From contig JADLBU010000096.1 of assembly GCA_020847535.1 (NCBI GenBank), forward strand, positions 1 to 49,798: 49,798 nucleotides of DNA, written 5' to 3'. Positions within the stretch are counted from its first letter, which is position 1; every line of letters starts with the position of its first letter. Positions 7,768 to 15,751 of this stretch are shown piece by piece. The notes under the pieces are model-generated. The model did no database searches. It was not told the DNA's origin and worked only from the letters and a program-made list of their open reading frames with translations. The stretch is from Phycisphaerales bacterium (GTDB lineage Bacteria > Planctomycetota > Phycisphaerae > Phycisphaerales > UBA1924). The translations under genes and the position numbers were made by a program.

Positions 7768-9606
7768 ATGAGTCCCTTCTGGCATTTTGCTCGACGCATG
7801 CTCCGCTACCGCTGGCAGGTGGGCGGCGCGGTCGCGTTCGCGTTTCTCGCCGCGGGTTCCCTCATGGCTGGGTTGATCGCCATGGGGCCGATCCTCGAGC
7901 GGATCCTGGGCAAGGATCCGGTGGGGCTGGCGACCCAGCTCCGTGAGCTGAGCGACGGCGGCAAGCTCGGGATCGGATCATGGGTGTTCCAGATCCCCGA
8001 GGGCTGGCTGGCGGTGCTGCCGGACAGCCCGTCTGCATCGGTGGCGTTCATCATGGGCGCTTTGTTCGTCCTGACGGTGTTCGGCGCGTTCACGACGTTC
8101 ATGCACCAGTACCTCTCGCTGAACATCGTCAACCGGACGATGACCAACATCCGCCGCGAGGCGTTCCACAAGGTGCTGCGCAGGCCGCTGAAGGAGATCG
8201 TCGTCGGGGGGCCGAGCGATGCAATCAGCCGCATCATGCAGGATTCGGCAGCGCTGACGGGCGGGTTCAGCGCCCTGCTCTCGCGCTTCCTGGCGCAGAT
8301 GACCAAGGGCGTGGGGGCGCTGGCGGCGGCGTTCCTGAGCGACTGGCGGCTCGCGGCCGTCTCGCTTGGAATCGGGCCCGTGCTGTATTTCATCATCCGC
8401 AAGCTGGGCAAGCGGATCCGCCGGGCATCGAAGGCCTCGCAGGTCTCGCAGTCGGAGTTGTACCACGCGGCGAGCGAGGCCCTGCAGGGCTTGCGGGTCG
8501 TGAAGGTACACTCGGCGGAGCGCTACGAGGCGGGGCGTTTCCACCGCATCAACAAGGAAGTGCTTCGGGAGAACAACCGGGTGCGGACCGCGCGGGCGCT
8601 GGCGAGCCCCGTGGTCGAGATGCTGACGGTGTTCGCGGTAGGGATCATCGCCCTGATCGCGATCAACAACATCCGGGTGGGGGCGATCCAGCCCGAGTCG
8701 GTGATCCAGGTCCTGATCGCGCTGGGGGCTGCGGGGACGAGCTTCAAGTCGCTGACGGGGTTTGCCAACGACGTCCAGCAGTCATCGGGGGCCGCCGACC
8801 GCCTCGCCGAACTGATGCGGGCGTTTCCCGAGCCGGGCCACGATCACAGGCTGCCCAAGCTGCCCAGGCACGCCGAGTCGATCGAGTTCCGGGACGTATC
8901 GCTGACGTATCCGGGCGCTGACAGACCGGCGCTGGATCACGTGAGCTTCACGGTGCGGCACGGCCAGACGGTTGCGTTCGTCGGGCCCAACGGGTGCGGC
9001 AAGACAACGCTCTTGTCTTTGATCCCGCGGCTGTTCGAGCCGGATGCGGGCGGGATGGTCGTTGTCGATGGCCACAACATCGCCGAGTACTCGGTCAGGA
9101 GCGTGCGGCGACAGGTGGGGGTCGTGACGCAGGAGACGGTGCTGTTCAAGGGCACGATCCGCACGAACATCGCCTACGGCGCCGAGCGGACGACCGATGA
9201 GGCGATCGTCGCTGCGGCACGGCAATCCCGGGCGCACGATTTCATCGAAAAGCTGCCCAAGGGGTACGAGACTGTGGTCGGGGAGCAGGGCTTGACGCTC
9301 TCGGGTGGTCAGCGCCAGCGGATCGCGATCGCGCGGGCGATCTTGCGGGATCCGGCGATCCTGATCCTGGATGAAGCGACGAGCATGGTGGATGCGGATT
9401 CGGAGGCGGCGATCAACGAGGCGATCACGCGGTTCGGGAAGGGCCGGACGTGCCTGATCGTTGCGCATCGGCTGAGCACGGTGCTCAGCGCGGATCTGAT
9501 CGTGGTGATGGATCAGGGGCGGATCGTGGATCACGGTGGGCACTCGGAGCTGCTGGAGCGGTGCGCGACGTACCGGCTGATCGCACAGAGGCAGATGCAC
9601 GGGTAA
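7768..9606 (+). CDS. ABC exporter, fused membrane and ATPase domains (MsbA-like)
   Basis: 612 residues from ATG 7768; an upstream TTG at 7756 would add four residues. The N-terminal half is a six-helix type IV exporter domain, including 'GALFVLTVFGAFTTFMHQYL' and 'FAVGIIALIAI' helices. The ATPase half has Walker A GPNGCGKT at about 406-413, an ABC signature LSGGQ near 511, Walker B ILILDEAT near 532-538 and a switch histidine in VAHRLST near 566. The architecture matches MsbA and related homodimeric lipid or drug exporters. It follows dnaN by 100 nt and precedes a small Cys-rich gene by 22 nt. No cargo is indicated by the context, so lipid A-type flipping is only one possibility. Confidence 0.9.
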   Translation: MSPFWHFARRMLRYRWQVGGAVAFAFLAAGSLMAGLIAMGPILERILGKDPVGLATQLRELSDGGKLGIGSWVFQIPEGWLAVLPDSPSASVAFIMGALFVLTVFGAFTTFMHQYLSLNIVNRTMTNIRREAFHKVLRRPLKEIVVGGPSDAISRIMQDSAALTGGFSALLSRFLAQMTKGVGALAAAFLSDWRLAAVSLGIGPVLYFIIRKLGKRIRRASKASQVSQSELYHAASEALQGLRVVKVHSAERYEAGRFHRINKEVLRENNRVRTARALASPVVEMLTVFAVGIIALIAINNIRVGAIQPESVIQVLIALGAAGTSFKSLTGFANDVQQSSGAADRLAELMRAFPEPGHDHRLPKLPRHAESIEFRDVSLTYPGADRPALDHVSFTVRHGQTVAFVGPNGCGKTTLLSLIPRLFEPDAGGMVVVDGHNIAEYSVRSVRRQVGVVTQETVLFKGTIRTNIAYGAERTTDEAIVAAARQSRAHDFIEKLPKGYETVVGEQGLTLSGGQRQRIAIARAILRDPAILILDEATSMVDADSEAAINEAITRFGKGRTCLIVAHRLSTVLSADLIVVMDQGRIVDHGGHSELLERCATYRLIAQRQMHG

Positions 9607-9628
9607 GCGCAGTAGGCAGTGGTGGATC

Positions 9629-10006
9629 ATGCATGATGAGAAGGCTGAGGGCAACGCGTTTTTCAAGTGCGACTACTGCCTGCGGCCGTGGGCGGAAGAG
9701 TTGCCGATGGTTGAGGGTCATCGCGGGAGCCTGATCTGTGCGGAATGCCTCACGGAGGCGTACACGCAGGTGGTTCATGCGGGCGCGAAGGCGGTTCCCG
9801 CGGAGAAGGAAACGTGCGCGATGTGCCTGGAGGTCCGCAAGGATGCCCAGTGGCGCAGCACGCGGGGAACCTCATCGCTGGTGTGCCTGCGGTGCATCAA
9901 GCAGTCGGCGCGGATGCTGGAGAAGGATCCCGAGTGCGGATGGAAACGGCCCGAGGGCGGAAGCGCCACGGCCGCGGACATCGCGGGCGCCGATGACGAG
10001 GACTAA
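9629..10006 (+). CDS. Small protein with four CxxC motifs (zinc-ribbon-like)
   Basis: 125 residues with cysteine pairs at 14/17, 37/40, 63/66 and 86/89, arranged as two four-cysteine sites likely to bind zinc. There is no signal peptide or membrane segment; the tail is acidic (ADDED). I do not recognise a named family. It starts at ATG 9629, 22 nt after the ABC exporter, on the same strand and probably in the same transcript. Codon use matches its neighbours, with high GC in third positions, which supports a real gene. It may be a nucleic-acid or protein binding adaptor, but the sequence does not show which. Confidence 0.7.
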   Translation: MHDEKAEGNAFFKCDYCLRPWAEELPMVEGHRGSLICAECLTEAYTQVVHAGAKAVPAEKETCAMCLEVRKDAQWRSTRGTSSLVCLRCIKQSARMLEKDPECGWKRPEGGSATAADIAGADDED

Positions 10007-10060
10007 CTCCCCCACGCGTGCTGTATCCTGTGCTACACAAATGTATTTGACACACATGTT

Positions 10061-10624
10061 GTGGCGACGGCGACCAGCTCCTACCCTGATCGCCGCATGA
10101 CGGCCCGGGAATCAACCCCCAAGCGGACATCGACGGCCTGCGCCAGAGGCTCCAAAGCCGGTTCTCCGCCTACAGCCGAGGGCGGTCCCGGAGCCGTGCC
10201 ACCGGCCAAGCAGGCCGAGATTCATCGCCGCACGCGCAAGGCCCACGCCTCTGAAATCGCCGAGGACTACGTCGAGACGATCGCCGCACTGATCGAGACC
10301 GCCGGGGAGGCCAGGGTCGTCGATGTCGCCCGCTGCATCGGGGTTTCCCACGTCACGGTTGTGCGCACCATCGCGCGACTCCAGCGGGATGGGCTGGTGA
10401 CCGCAAAGCCCTACCGGTCGATCTTCCTGACGGATGTCGGTCGCAGGCTCGCCGAGCGATCCCGGCGGCGACACGACATCGTTGTGGCCCTGCTGCGGTG
10501 CCTGGGGGTGGGGCAGGCGACCGCCGAGACGGATGCCGAAGGGATCGAGCACCACGTCAGCACCGAGACGCTGGCAGCCTTCGAGCGATTCGTGGAGTCA
10601 TCCCGGCAAGCCCGGATGGACTGA
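10061..10624 (+). CDS. mntR: MntR-like manganese-responsive regulator (DtxR family)
   Basis: A winged-helix metalloregulator that represses Mn uptake genes when Mn(II) is bound. The HTH spans about residues 60-125: 'SEIAEDYVETIAALIE', then DVARCIGVSHVTVVRTIARL and RDGLV. Candidate metal ligands lie in EDYVE, RRRHDIV and DAEGIEHHV, as in the proteobacterial MntR type. It has the short MntR form and lacks the SH3/FeoA domain that the other DtxR-family gene at 46764 carries. The start is uncertain: GTG 10061 gives 187 residues, ATG 10097 gives 175. The first 45 residues are low in conserved sequence. The Mn transporter genes are about 32 kb away in this window. No matching operator was found next to this gene. 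Confidence 0.85.
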   Translation: MATATSSYPDRRMTARESTPKRTSTACARGSKAGSPPTAEGGPGAVPPAKQAEIHRRTRKAHASEIAEDYVETIAALIETAGEARVVDVARCIGVSHVTVVRTIARLQRDGLVTAKPYRSIFLTDVGRRLAERSRRRHDIVVALLRCLGVGQATAETDAEGIEHHVSTETLAAFERFVESSRQARMD

Positions 10625-10863
10625 TAGACCTCGCCGGGCGGATTCTGGCGGCCGGTACCGGGGCTGAATCCTCGAAAGATCCCCAACAAACCCCGCTTCA
10701 TTCGAGGTGGACTCAAACAACGTGACCGAAGCGTCGTACTATCTCCGTCCGTGCTCACCGTGAGCGCGGTATCCGCAGTTCTCGGACCGTTACCGCCCGC
10801 ACCCCTCGCGGCACGGGGCCGGTCCACCAGAGCCAGTCTGCACGACGGCCCTTGGAGGTGCGT

Positions 10864-11838
10864 ATGACCACCGCTCCCCCCACTTCCCACACCACCCGAG
10901 TCTCACCTTCGGTGGAAGCTCTAGACCAGCAGGATCGCCCGTACATCTGGGTCAACGGTGAGCTTCTGCCCAAGAGCAAGGCCGTGGTGAGCGTCTATGA
11001 CCACGGGCTTTTGTACGGGGACGGCGTGTTCGAAGGCATTCGCATCTATCGCGGAAAGATCTTCAAGTGCCAGCAGCACATGGATCGGCTGTACCGCTGC
11101 GCGGAGGCGATCCGGCTGAAGATCCCGGTGCCGGTCAAGGAGATGGTCGAGATCCAGCGGCGCTGCATCGAGGCCAATGAGCTGACGGAGGGGTACATCC
11201 GGCTGGTGATCACGCGCGGGTTCGGAACGCTGGGGCTGGATCCCCGGCGATGCCCCGAGCCGGGTGTGATCTGCATCGCAGACCAGATCCGCCTGTTCCC
11301 GGCGGAGGCGTACGAGGCGGGGATGCGGGTGATTGTCGCCAACCGTCCCAAGACGCCAGTAGCGTGCCTTGATCCTCGGATCAAGAGCCTGAACTACCTG
11401 AACAACATCCTGGCCAAGTGCGAGGCGATCGACTTCGGCTGCGATGAGGTGATCATGCTGAACATGGAGGGCTTCATCACCGAGGGATCGGGCGACAACA
11501 TCTTCACGATCAAGGACGGGGTGCTGTACACACCGCCGAGCGATGCGGGGATCCTCGAAGGCGTCACGCGCGGGTTCGTGGCCCGGGAGCTGGCGCCGGC
11601 GCTGGGTTACAAGTGCATCGAGAAGAACATGCGGGTTGAAGATGTGCTCACGGCCGATGAGGTGTTCCTGACGGGCACGGCGGCGGAGATCATCGGCGTC
11701 TCGCAGATCGACCGGCACGACGGCAAGGGCACGATTACCCAGTCGACCAAGGTGTCGCCCGGAGAGGGGCCGATCACCAAGAAGCTGCGTCAGAAGTTCC
11801 GGGAGATCGTGACCGGGAACAACGTGCCCGAGAATTGA
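10864..11838 (+). CDS. ilvE: Branched-chain-amino-acid aminotransferase
   Basis: PLP-dependent class IV aminotransferase that performs the last step in valine, leucine and isoleucine synthesis with glutamate as donor. 324 residues from ATG 10864, which follows GGAGG at 10854-10858. Conserved elements are YIWVNGELLP, 'VSVYDHGLLYGDGVFEGIR', the catalytic lysine at about K174 in RIKSLNYLNN, and 'GFITEGSGDNIF', with a TGTAAEI segment near the end. It ends in TGA and is followed by a strong terminator at 11865-11893, so transcription probably stops there. The 239 nt before it show no clear attenuator. D-amino-acid aminotransferase or ADC lyase are relatives, but the segment set fits IlvE best. Confidence 0.93.
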   Translation: MTTAPPTSHTTRVSPSVEALDQQDRPYIWVNGELLPKSKAVVSVYDHGLLYGDGVFEGIRIYRGKIFKCQQHMDRLYRCAEAIRLKIPVPVKEMVEIQRRCIEANELTEGYIRLVITRGFGTLGLDPRRCPEPGVICIADQIRLFPAEAYEAGMRVIVANRPKTPVACLDPRIKSLNYLNNILAKCEAIDFGCDEVIMLNMEGFITEGSGDNIFTIKDGVLYTPPSDAGILEGVTRGFVARELAPALGYKCIEKNMRVEDVLTADEVFLTGTAAEIIGVSQIDRHDGKGTITQSTKVSPGEGPITKKLRQKFREIVTGNNVPEN

Positions 11839-11864
11839 CTCTGCATTGCGATTCGTGCATCATG

Positions 11865-11893
11865 AACGCAGCGCCCCGTGGCGCTGCGTTTTT
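11865..11893 (+). terminator. Rho-independent terminator after ilvE
   Basis: AACGCAGCGCC and GGCGCTGCGTT form a perfect 11-bp stem around a 4-base loop (CCGT), running into a TTTTT tract. It begins 27 nt after the ilvE stop. Confidence 0.9.
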
Positions 11894-12013
11894 CGTTCGG
11901 TGTGGAGCATCCGCGGCGTGAGCGACACGATTCCAAACCCGCCAGAACCGCCGCGAGCGTTCCGGGAGCTGACGCAGGCATTGGCCGGCAAACTCGCCCG
12001 GCTGGATGTATCG

Positions 12014-12033
12014 GCCGATCGCTAGCGATCGGC
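12014..12033. repeat. Perfect 20-bp palindrome carrying an in-frame TAG
   Basis: GCCGATCGCTAGCGATCGGC equals its own reverse complement. The central TAG (12023-12025) is in frame with both the Fic coding region downstream and an open stretch starting at GTG 11918. The palindrome therefore separates an apparent N-terminal segment from the Fic domain. It may be a small inserted repeat. Confidence 0.7.
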
Positions 12034-12049
12034 GCGAAACCAGGGGCAG

Positions 12050-12712
12050 GTGCCTGTGAATTCGCTCGATTCGCTCCGCATCGAGATCACGTACAACTCA
12101 AACGCGATCGAGGGGAACACGCTGACGCTGCGCGAGACTCGACTGGTCATCGAGGGGCAGGCGCCGCCGGCCGGCCGGCCCCTGCGGGAGATTTACGAGG
12201 CCAGGAATCACGATCGTGCTCTTCGGCTGATCGAGTCGTGGGTGGAGAGCAGGCCGCTCGATCAGCCGCTGTCGGAGCAGGATGTACTGGCGGCGCATCG
12301 GCAGATACTCGCGGACATCGATGATCGATCGGCCGGACGATTCAGGACTGGACGCGTTCTGATCGCCGGGTCACGACATGTTCCGCCGGGCGCGCAGAAG
12401 TTCCCGGAGTTGATCCCCGGATTGCTGGAACTGGCTCGCAGGCCCGGCATGCACACGGCGCTTCAGGCCGCCGAACTGCACTACAACTTTGTCGCGGTGC
12501 ATCCGCTTGATGACGGCAACGGAAGGACCGCAAGACTCCTGATGAATCATCACCTGCTGCGGCATGGTTATCCGCCGGGGATCATCGAGGTGGCGCATCG
12601 CGGCGCGTACCTGTCGGCGCTCGACCAGGCGAACGAGGGCCGGTGCGAGGGCTTTGCCCGTGGTGTTATTGATGGAATTGCACTGGCCGCGATGCGGCTT
12701 CTGGGTGGGTAG
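12050..12712 (+). CDS. Fic-domain protein (AMP transferase-like), N-terminus possibly lost
   Basis: Fic enzymes attach AMP or other nucleotide parts to target-protein hydroxyls. The core motif reads HPLDDGNGRTAR at about residues 149-160, with Leu in place of the usual Phe in HPFxDGNGRxxR. The inhibitory helix motif appears near the N-terminus in YNSNAIEGN (S-x-x-x-E-G type), so the enzyme should be self-restrained. The clean frame opens at GTG 12050 (220 residues). In the same frame GTG 11918 opens a stretch with FRELTQALAGKLARLD, which ends at a TAG inside a palindrome; joined, they would give about 264 residues, a normal length for this short Fic class. The gene may be a truncated functional form or a pseudogene. 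It sits between the ilvE terminator and pyk, 18 nt before pyk. Confidence 0.75.
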   Translation: MPVNSLDSLRIEITYNSNAIEGNTLTLRETRLVIEGQAPPAGRPLREIYEARNHDRALRLIESWVESRPLDQPLSEQDVLAAHRQILADIDDRSAGRFRTGRVLIAGSRHVPPGAQKFPELIPGLLELARRPGMHTALQAAELHYNFVAVHPLDDGNGRTARLLMNHHLLRHGYPPGIIEVAHRGAYLSALDQANEGRCEGFARGVIDGIALAAMRLLGG

Positions 12713-12730
12713 AAGCCGATACTCTACGGC

Positions 12731-14305
12731 ATGCCGTCGCCAGCGATCGAAACCCCATCTTCATTGAACGCGGTCCGCCGGACCCTTACCCGCATCGTGG
12801 CGACCATCGGGCCAGCGAGCGATTCGCACGAGATGGTGCGGAAGCTGATCGAGGCGGGGGTGAGCGTCTTTCGCTTCAACTTCTCGCACGGGACGCTTGA
12901 GGACCACGCCCGGCGTCTGGAGGTGGTGCGGGAGGTGTCGGCGGAGCTGGAACGGCCGATTGCCGCGCTGGGGGATCTGCAGGGCCCCAAGATCCGGGTA
13001 GGTAAGGTGCCGGAGACGGGGATCATGCTCCAGCGGGGGCAAGATGTCGTGTTCCGGCGCGGGGTGGCGATGGCGTTTGCCGAGCCGGCGGGGGACATGC
13101 CCCGGGCGATCTTCGGGACGACGTATGAGCCGCTGATCGATGAGGCGACGCCGGGCCATCGCGTGCTGATCAATGATGGCGCGATCCGACTGCTGGCGAT
13201 CGATCGTGCGGCGGATGGCGGTGAGTTGTTGTGCCGCGTGATATCCGGTGGCCTGGTGACCAGCGGGAAGGGGATCAATCTGCCCGAGAGCGACCTGTCA
13301 GCGCCGGCGATCAGCGATCGGGACTGGCAGTGCGTGGACTGGGCGGTCGAGAACTCGATGGATTTCCTGGCGTTGTCGTTCGTGCGCAAGGCCGAGGAGA
13401 TCCATCAGCTTCGGACGCACCTGGAGTCGGCGCGGCCATCGGACCCGAGGAAGGATGCCCACGGCGAGACGGCGAGCATGCCCATCATCGCCAAGATCGA
13501 GATGCCCCAGGCGATCAAGAACCTGGAGGAGATCATCGACGCGGCGGACGGGGTGATGGTGGCTCGCGGGGACCTGGGCGTCGAGATGGATATCGCCATT
13601 GTGCCGGTGGCGCAGAAGGCGATCGTGCGGGCGTGCAACCAGGCAGGCAAGCCATGCATCGTGGCGACCCAGATGCTCGAATCGATGATCGAGAGCGTGA
13701 CCCCCACGAGGGCGGAGGCAACGGACGTCGCTAACGCGATCTTTGATGGGACGGATGCGGTGATGCTCAGCGCTGAGACGGCGACCGGAAAGCACCCGGT
13801 CAACGTGGTGGAGACGATGACACGCATCGCGCTGGCTGCGGAGGATCACATCGCCAGCCAGCCGGTGGAAGAGAGCTCACCCACGAGGCTGGTGCAGTCG
13901 CACATCCCGATCGCAGCGCTGTGCCGAGGTGCCTGGCGGATCGCCTGCGACATCGGAGCGGCGGCGGTCGTCTGCTGGTCTGAGCGCACGGGCACGGCCC
14001 GCTACTTGAGCCAGAACGGGTTTCGGATCCCGGTGATCGCCTATTCATCCAGCATCCGGGCGACCCGGCGGATGGCGCTGTTGCGTGGCGTGTACGCCGT
14101 GTGCGCTCGCCCGCCGGCATCGGGGACGCTGGGTGAGTGGAACGAGCAGGTGGACAGATACCTCCTGGAGCAGGGGCTGGTGCGGGAAGGGCAGCCGATC
14201 GTCCTGGTCGCCGGCAAGCCCCTGGGCAAACCCAAGATGACCAACGCGATTGCGATCCATCGGGTCGGAGAGCTGGGGAGCGGGTATCGGGGTGTGCAGG
14301 GGTAG
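12731..14305 (+). CDS. pyk: Pyruvate kinase
   Basis: Glycolytic enzyme that makes ATP and pyruvate from phosphoenolpyruvate and ADP. 524 residues from ATG 12731, slightly longer than the usual 470-500. Diagnostic segments are TRIVATIGPAS, NFSHGT, GDLQGPKIRVG, the catalytic lysine in 'IIAKIEMPQAIKNLEEII' at about K255, MVARGDLGVEM, and the ATQMLESMI and SAETATGKHPVNVV segments. The C-terminal allosteric domain follows. It ends in TAG, which shows that TAG is read as stop in a core gene here. No ribosome site is obvious; the gene lies 18 nt after the Fic gene and may share its transcript. Confidence 0.96.
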   Translation: MPSPAIETPSSLNAVRRTLTRIVATIGPASDSHEMVRKLIEAGVSVFRFNFSHGTLEDHARRLEVVREVSAELERPIAALGDLQGPKIRVGKVPETGIMLQRGQDVVFRRGVAMAFAEPAGDMPRAIFGTTYEPLIDEATPGHRVLINDGAIRLLAIDRAADGGELLCRVISGGLVTSGKGINLPESDLSAPAISDRDWQCVDWAVENSMDFLALSFVRKAEEIHQLRTHLESARPSDPRKDAHGETASMPIIAKIEMPQAIKNLEEIIDAADGVMVARGDLGVEMDIAIVPVAQKAIVRACNQAGKPCIVATQMLESMIESVTPTRAEATDVANAIFDGTDAVMLSAETATGKHPVNVVETMTRIALAAEDHIASQPVEESSPTRLVQSHIPIAALCRGAWRIACDIGAAAVVCWSERTGTARYLSQNGFRIPVIAYSSSIRATRRMALLRGVYAVCARPPASGTLGEWNEQVDRYLLEQGLVREGQPIVLVAGKPLGKPKMTNAIAIHRVGELGSGYRGVQG

Positions 14306-14412
14306 ATCCGAAAAAACGCCGACCTTGCACCGACCGTAGCCGGTGGTTTTCATGGGATTTGTGGCCCCCGCGGCGGCGAGTACAGGGGGCTCAAGCCACA
14401 GGGCATCTATCG

Positions 14413-15123
14413 TTGCGCGTGCGAAGGGGCTTTTCGCTCATCGAACTTCTGATCGTGATCGCCATCGTGGCGCTGCTGATCGGGCTGCTCCTGCCCACGC
14501 TGGGAACGGCTCGCGAGGCAGCGCGATCGACGCAGTGCGCTTCGAACCTGTCGCAGATCTTCATCGTGTGCCGGACGTACGCGGACCAGTACAAGGGGAT
14601 GACCCCCGCGCTGGGCAGGCCGTACGACAAGCCGCCCAACTGGGCGCTGGTGATGCAGCAGTCGATCGGCATGGGGGGAACCAATGCCGATGAGCTGTAC
14701 GTGTCCAAGTCGATGCTGGTGTGCCCGAGCTCGCGGGCTTTCTATGGACGGGACATGACGCGGACGTACGCGATCAACGTGACCGGGCACGCCGGCAGAC
14801 CGGGTGATCGCGACAACTTCGACACCGAGGGCACAACCGTGCATGTCCGCCTGGATCTGCTGCAGAGGCCGAGCGATACGCCGATCTTCCTGGATGCGGC
14901 GGTGCCCAACGTGACGACCGGTGCGCCTCCGACGCGAACGGCGAGCGTGCTGGATTTCCGTGATGAAGCGCACTGCAAGACGCGGCTGGGGCGGTTTCAC
15001 GGGGGGCGGAGCGATGCGTTCGCGCCGCTGATGAACGGGAGCGGCTTCAACGCCGTGTTCGCGGATGGACACGCGGCGATGCGCCGAGAGATTATTGAGG
15101 ACTGGCGGGAGCCGTTGCCGTAG
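14413..15123 (+). CDS. Type II secretion-like pseudopilin
   Basis: The N-terminus has the class III prepilin signal: a short basic leader, then a cleavage site in RRG|FSLIELLIVIAIVALLI, with the conserved Glu at +5 and a hydrophobic helix. The rest (ARSTQCASNLSQ, later VFADGHAAMRRE) matches the planctomycete prepilin-like proteins with a 'FADGHA' stretch near the end. I choose TTG 14413 (MRVRRGFSLI); GTG 14419 is also possible, and no ATG is available in frame. 236 residues. Planctomycetes carry many such genes, and most have unknown roles in pilus-like or secretion machinery. The 3' end overlaps the convergent gene at 15092 by 32 nt. Confidence 0.82.
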   Translation: MRVRRGFSLIELLIVIAIVALLIGLLLPTLGTAREAARSTQCASNLSQIFIVCRTYADQYKGMTPALGRPYDKPPNWALVMQQSIGMGGTNADELYVSKSMLVCPSSRAFYGRDMTRTYAINVTGHAGRPGDRDNFDTEGTTVHVRLDLLQRPSDTPIFLDAAVPNVTTGAPPTRTASVLDFRDEAHCKTRLGRFHGGRSDAFAPLMNGSGFNAVFADGHAAMRREIIEDWREPLP

Positions 15124-15742
15124 CTGTCTTTGCGGCAGGCATCCCGCACTCGGGGCACATGGCTGCAGATCCGAGTTCATAGCCGCAGCCGACACACAAT
15201 CCTCTTCGGGCTCGGCGGATCCCACGAAGCCGCACGACCCCCAGTAGTACGAGCTCGATCGCCAGCGCGGTCACGACGAAGTTGGCCGCGAAGTACGGCC
15301 AGTAGACGCCGGTCGGGATGATCGCCGGTATCCATCGCGGGCATGTGCCATCGTGGATGCGGATCGCGTGATGCCATTCTCGGATGGCTGTCCTGGCGGT
15401 GCCGAAACTCGCGAGGGGTCCGACTTGGTCGCAATACATGAACGGGAGCGGGAAGCCGAAGGCCCGGCGCACGTACTCGTGGGGACCAGTGCGGGTTTCA
15501 ATCTCGATACCGCTCCATCGGCGCAGCATGTACGGCATGCGGCCGCGATCCGGAATCAGGGGGCGTTCCCAGATCCGTGGCCTGCGGAAGCTCGCATCTA
15601 TCGGTCTTTCACTGGAAACAAGGAGCCCGATCGCGATCGGAACACTCATGGCGATCAAGATCATCAGCCAACGCGCTGCCAGCGCAGGAAGCGCCCGGCG
15701 CGCGAACCGTGCAATACCGCGATTTGGCTGCGGAGCCGGCAC
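15092..15742 (-). CDS. Membrane protein with C-terminal zinc ribbon
   Basis: 216 residues from GTG 15742. Two hydrophobic segments are visible: about residues 12-41 (including LMILIAMSVPIAIGLLV) and about 143-173 (FAANFVVTALAIELVLLGVV). The tail has a zinc ribbon of the form CVGCGYEL...CPECG, a layout common in planctomycete membrane proteins of unknown role. The region between the helices is likely outside the cytoplasm. It overlaps the 3' end of the pseudopilin gene by 32 nt in convergent orientation, and its start lies 10 nt from the 3' end of the M16 peptidase gene on the same strand, so it may be transcribed with it. No function is assigned. Confidence 0.75.
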   Translation of the reverse strand: MPAPQPNRGIARFARRALPALAARWLMILIAMSVPIAIGLLVSSERPIDASFRRPRIWERPLIPDRGRMPYMLRRWSGIEIETRTGPHEYVRRAFGFPLPFMYCDQVGPLASFGTARTAIREWHHAIRIHDGTCPRWIPAIIPTGVYWPYFAANFVVTALAIELVLLGVVRLRGIRRARRGLCVGCGYELGSAAMCPECGMPAAKTATATAPASPQ

Positions 15743-15751
15743 CCATCCATC

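Noticed and set aside
6513..7799. - strand frame of 428 residues over dnaN
   Set aside because: Antisense to the sliding clamp; His/Leu/Arg-rich shadow.
10047..10070. TTGACA before the MntR-like gene as a promoter
   Set aside because: No -10 hexamer lies at suitable spacing; the following bases are GC-rich coding sequence if GTG 10061 is the start.
11878..12324. + strand frame of 148 residues upstream of the Fic domain
   Set aside because: A different frame from the Fic domain, overlapping the terminator stem and without family features.
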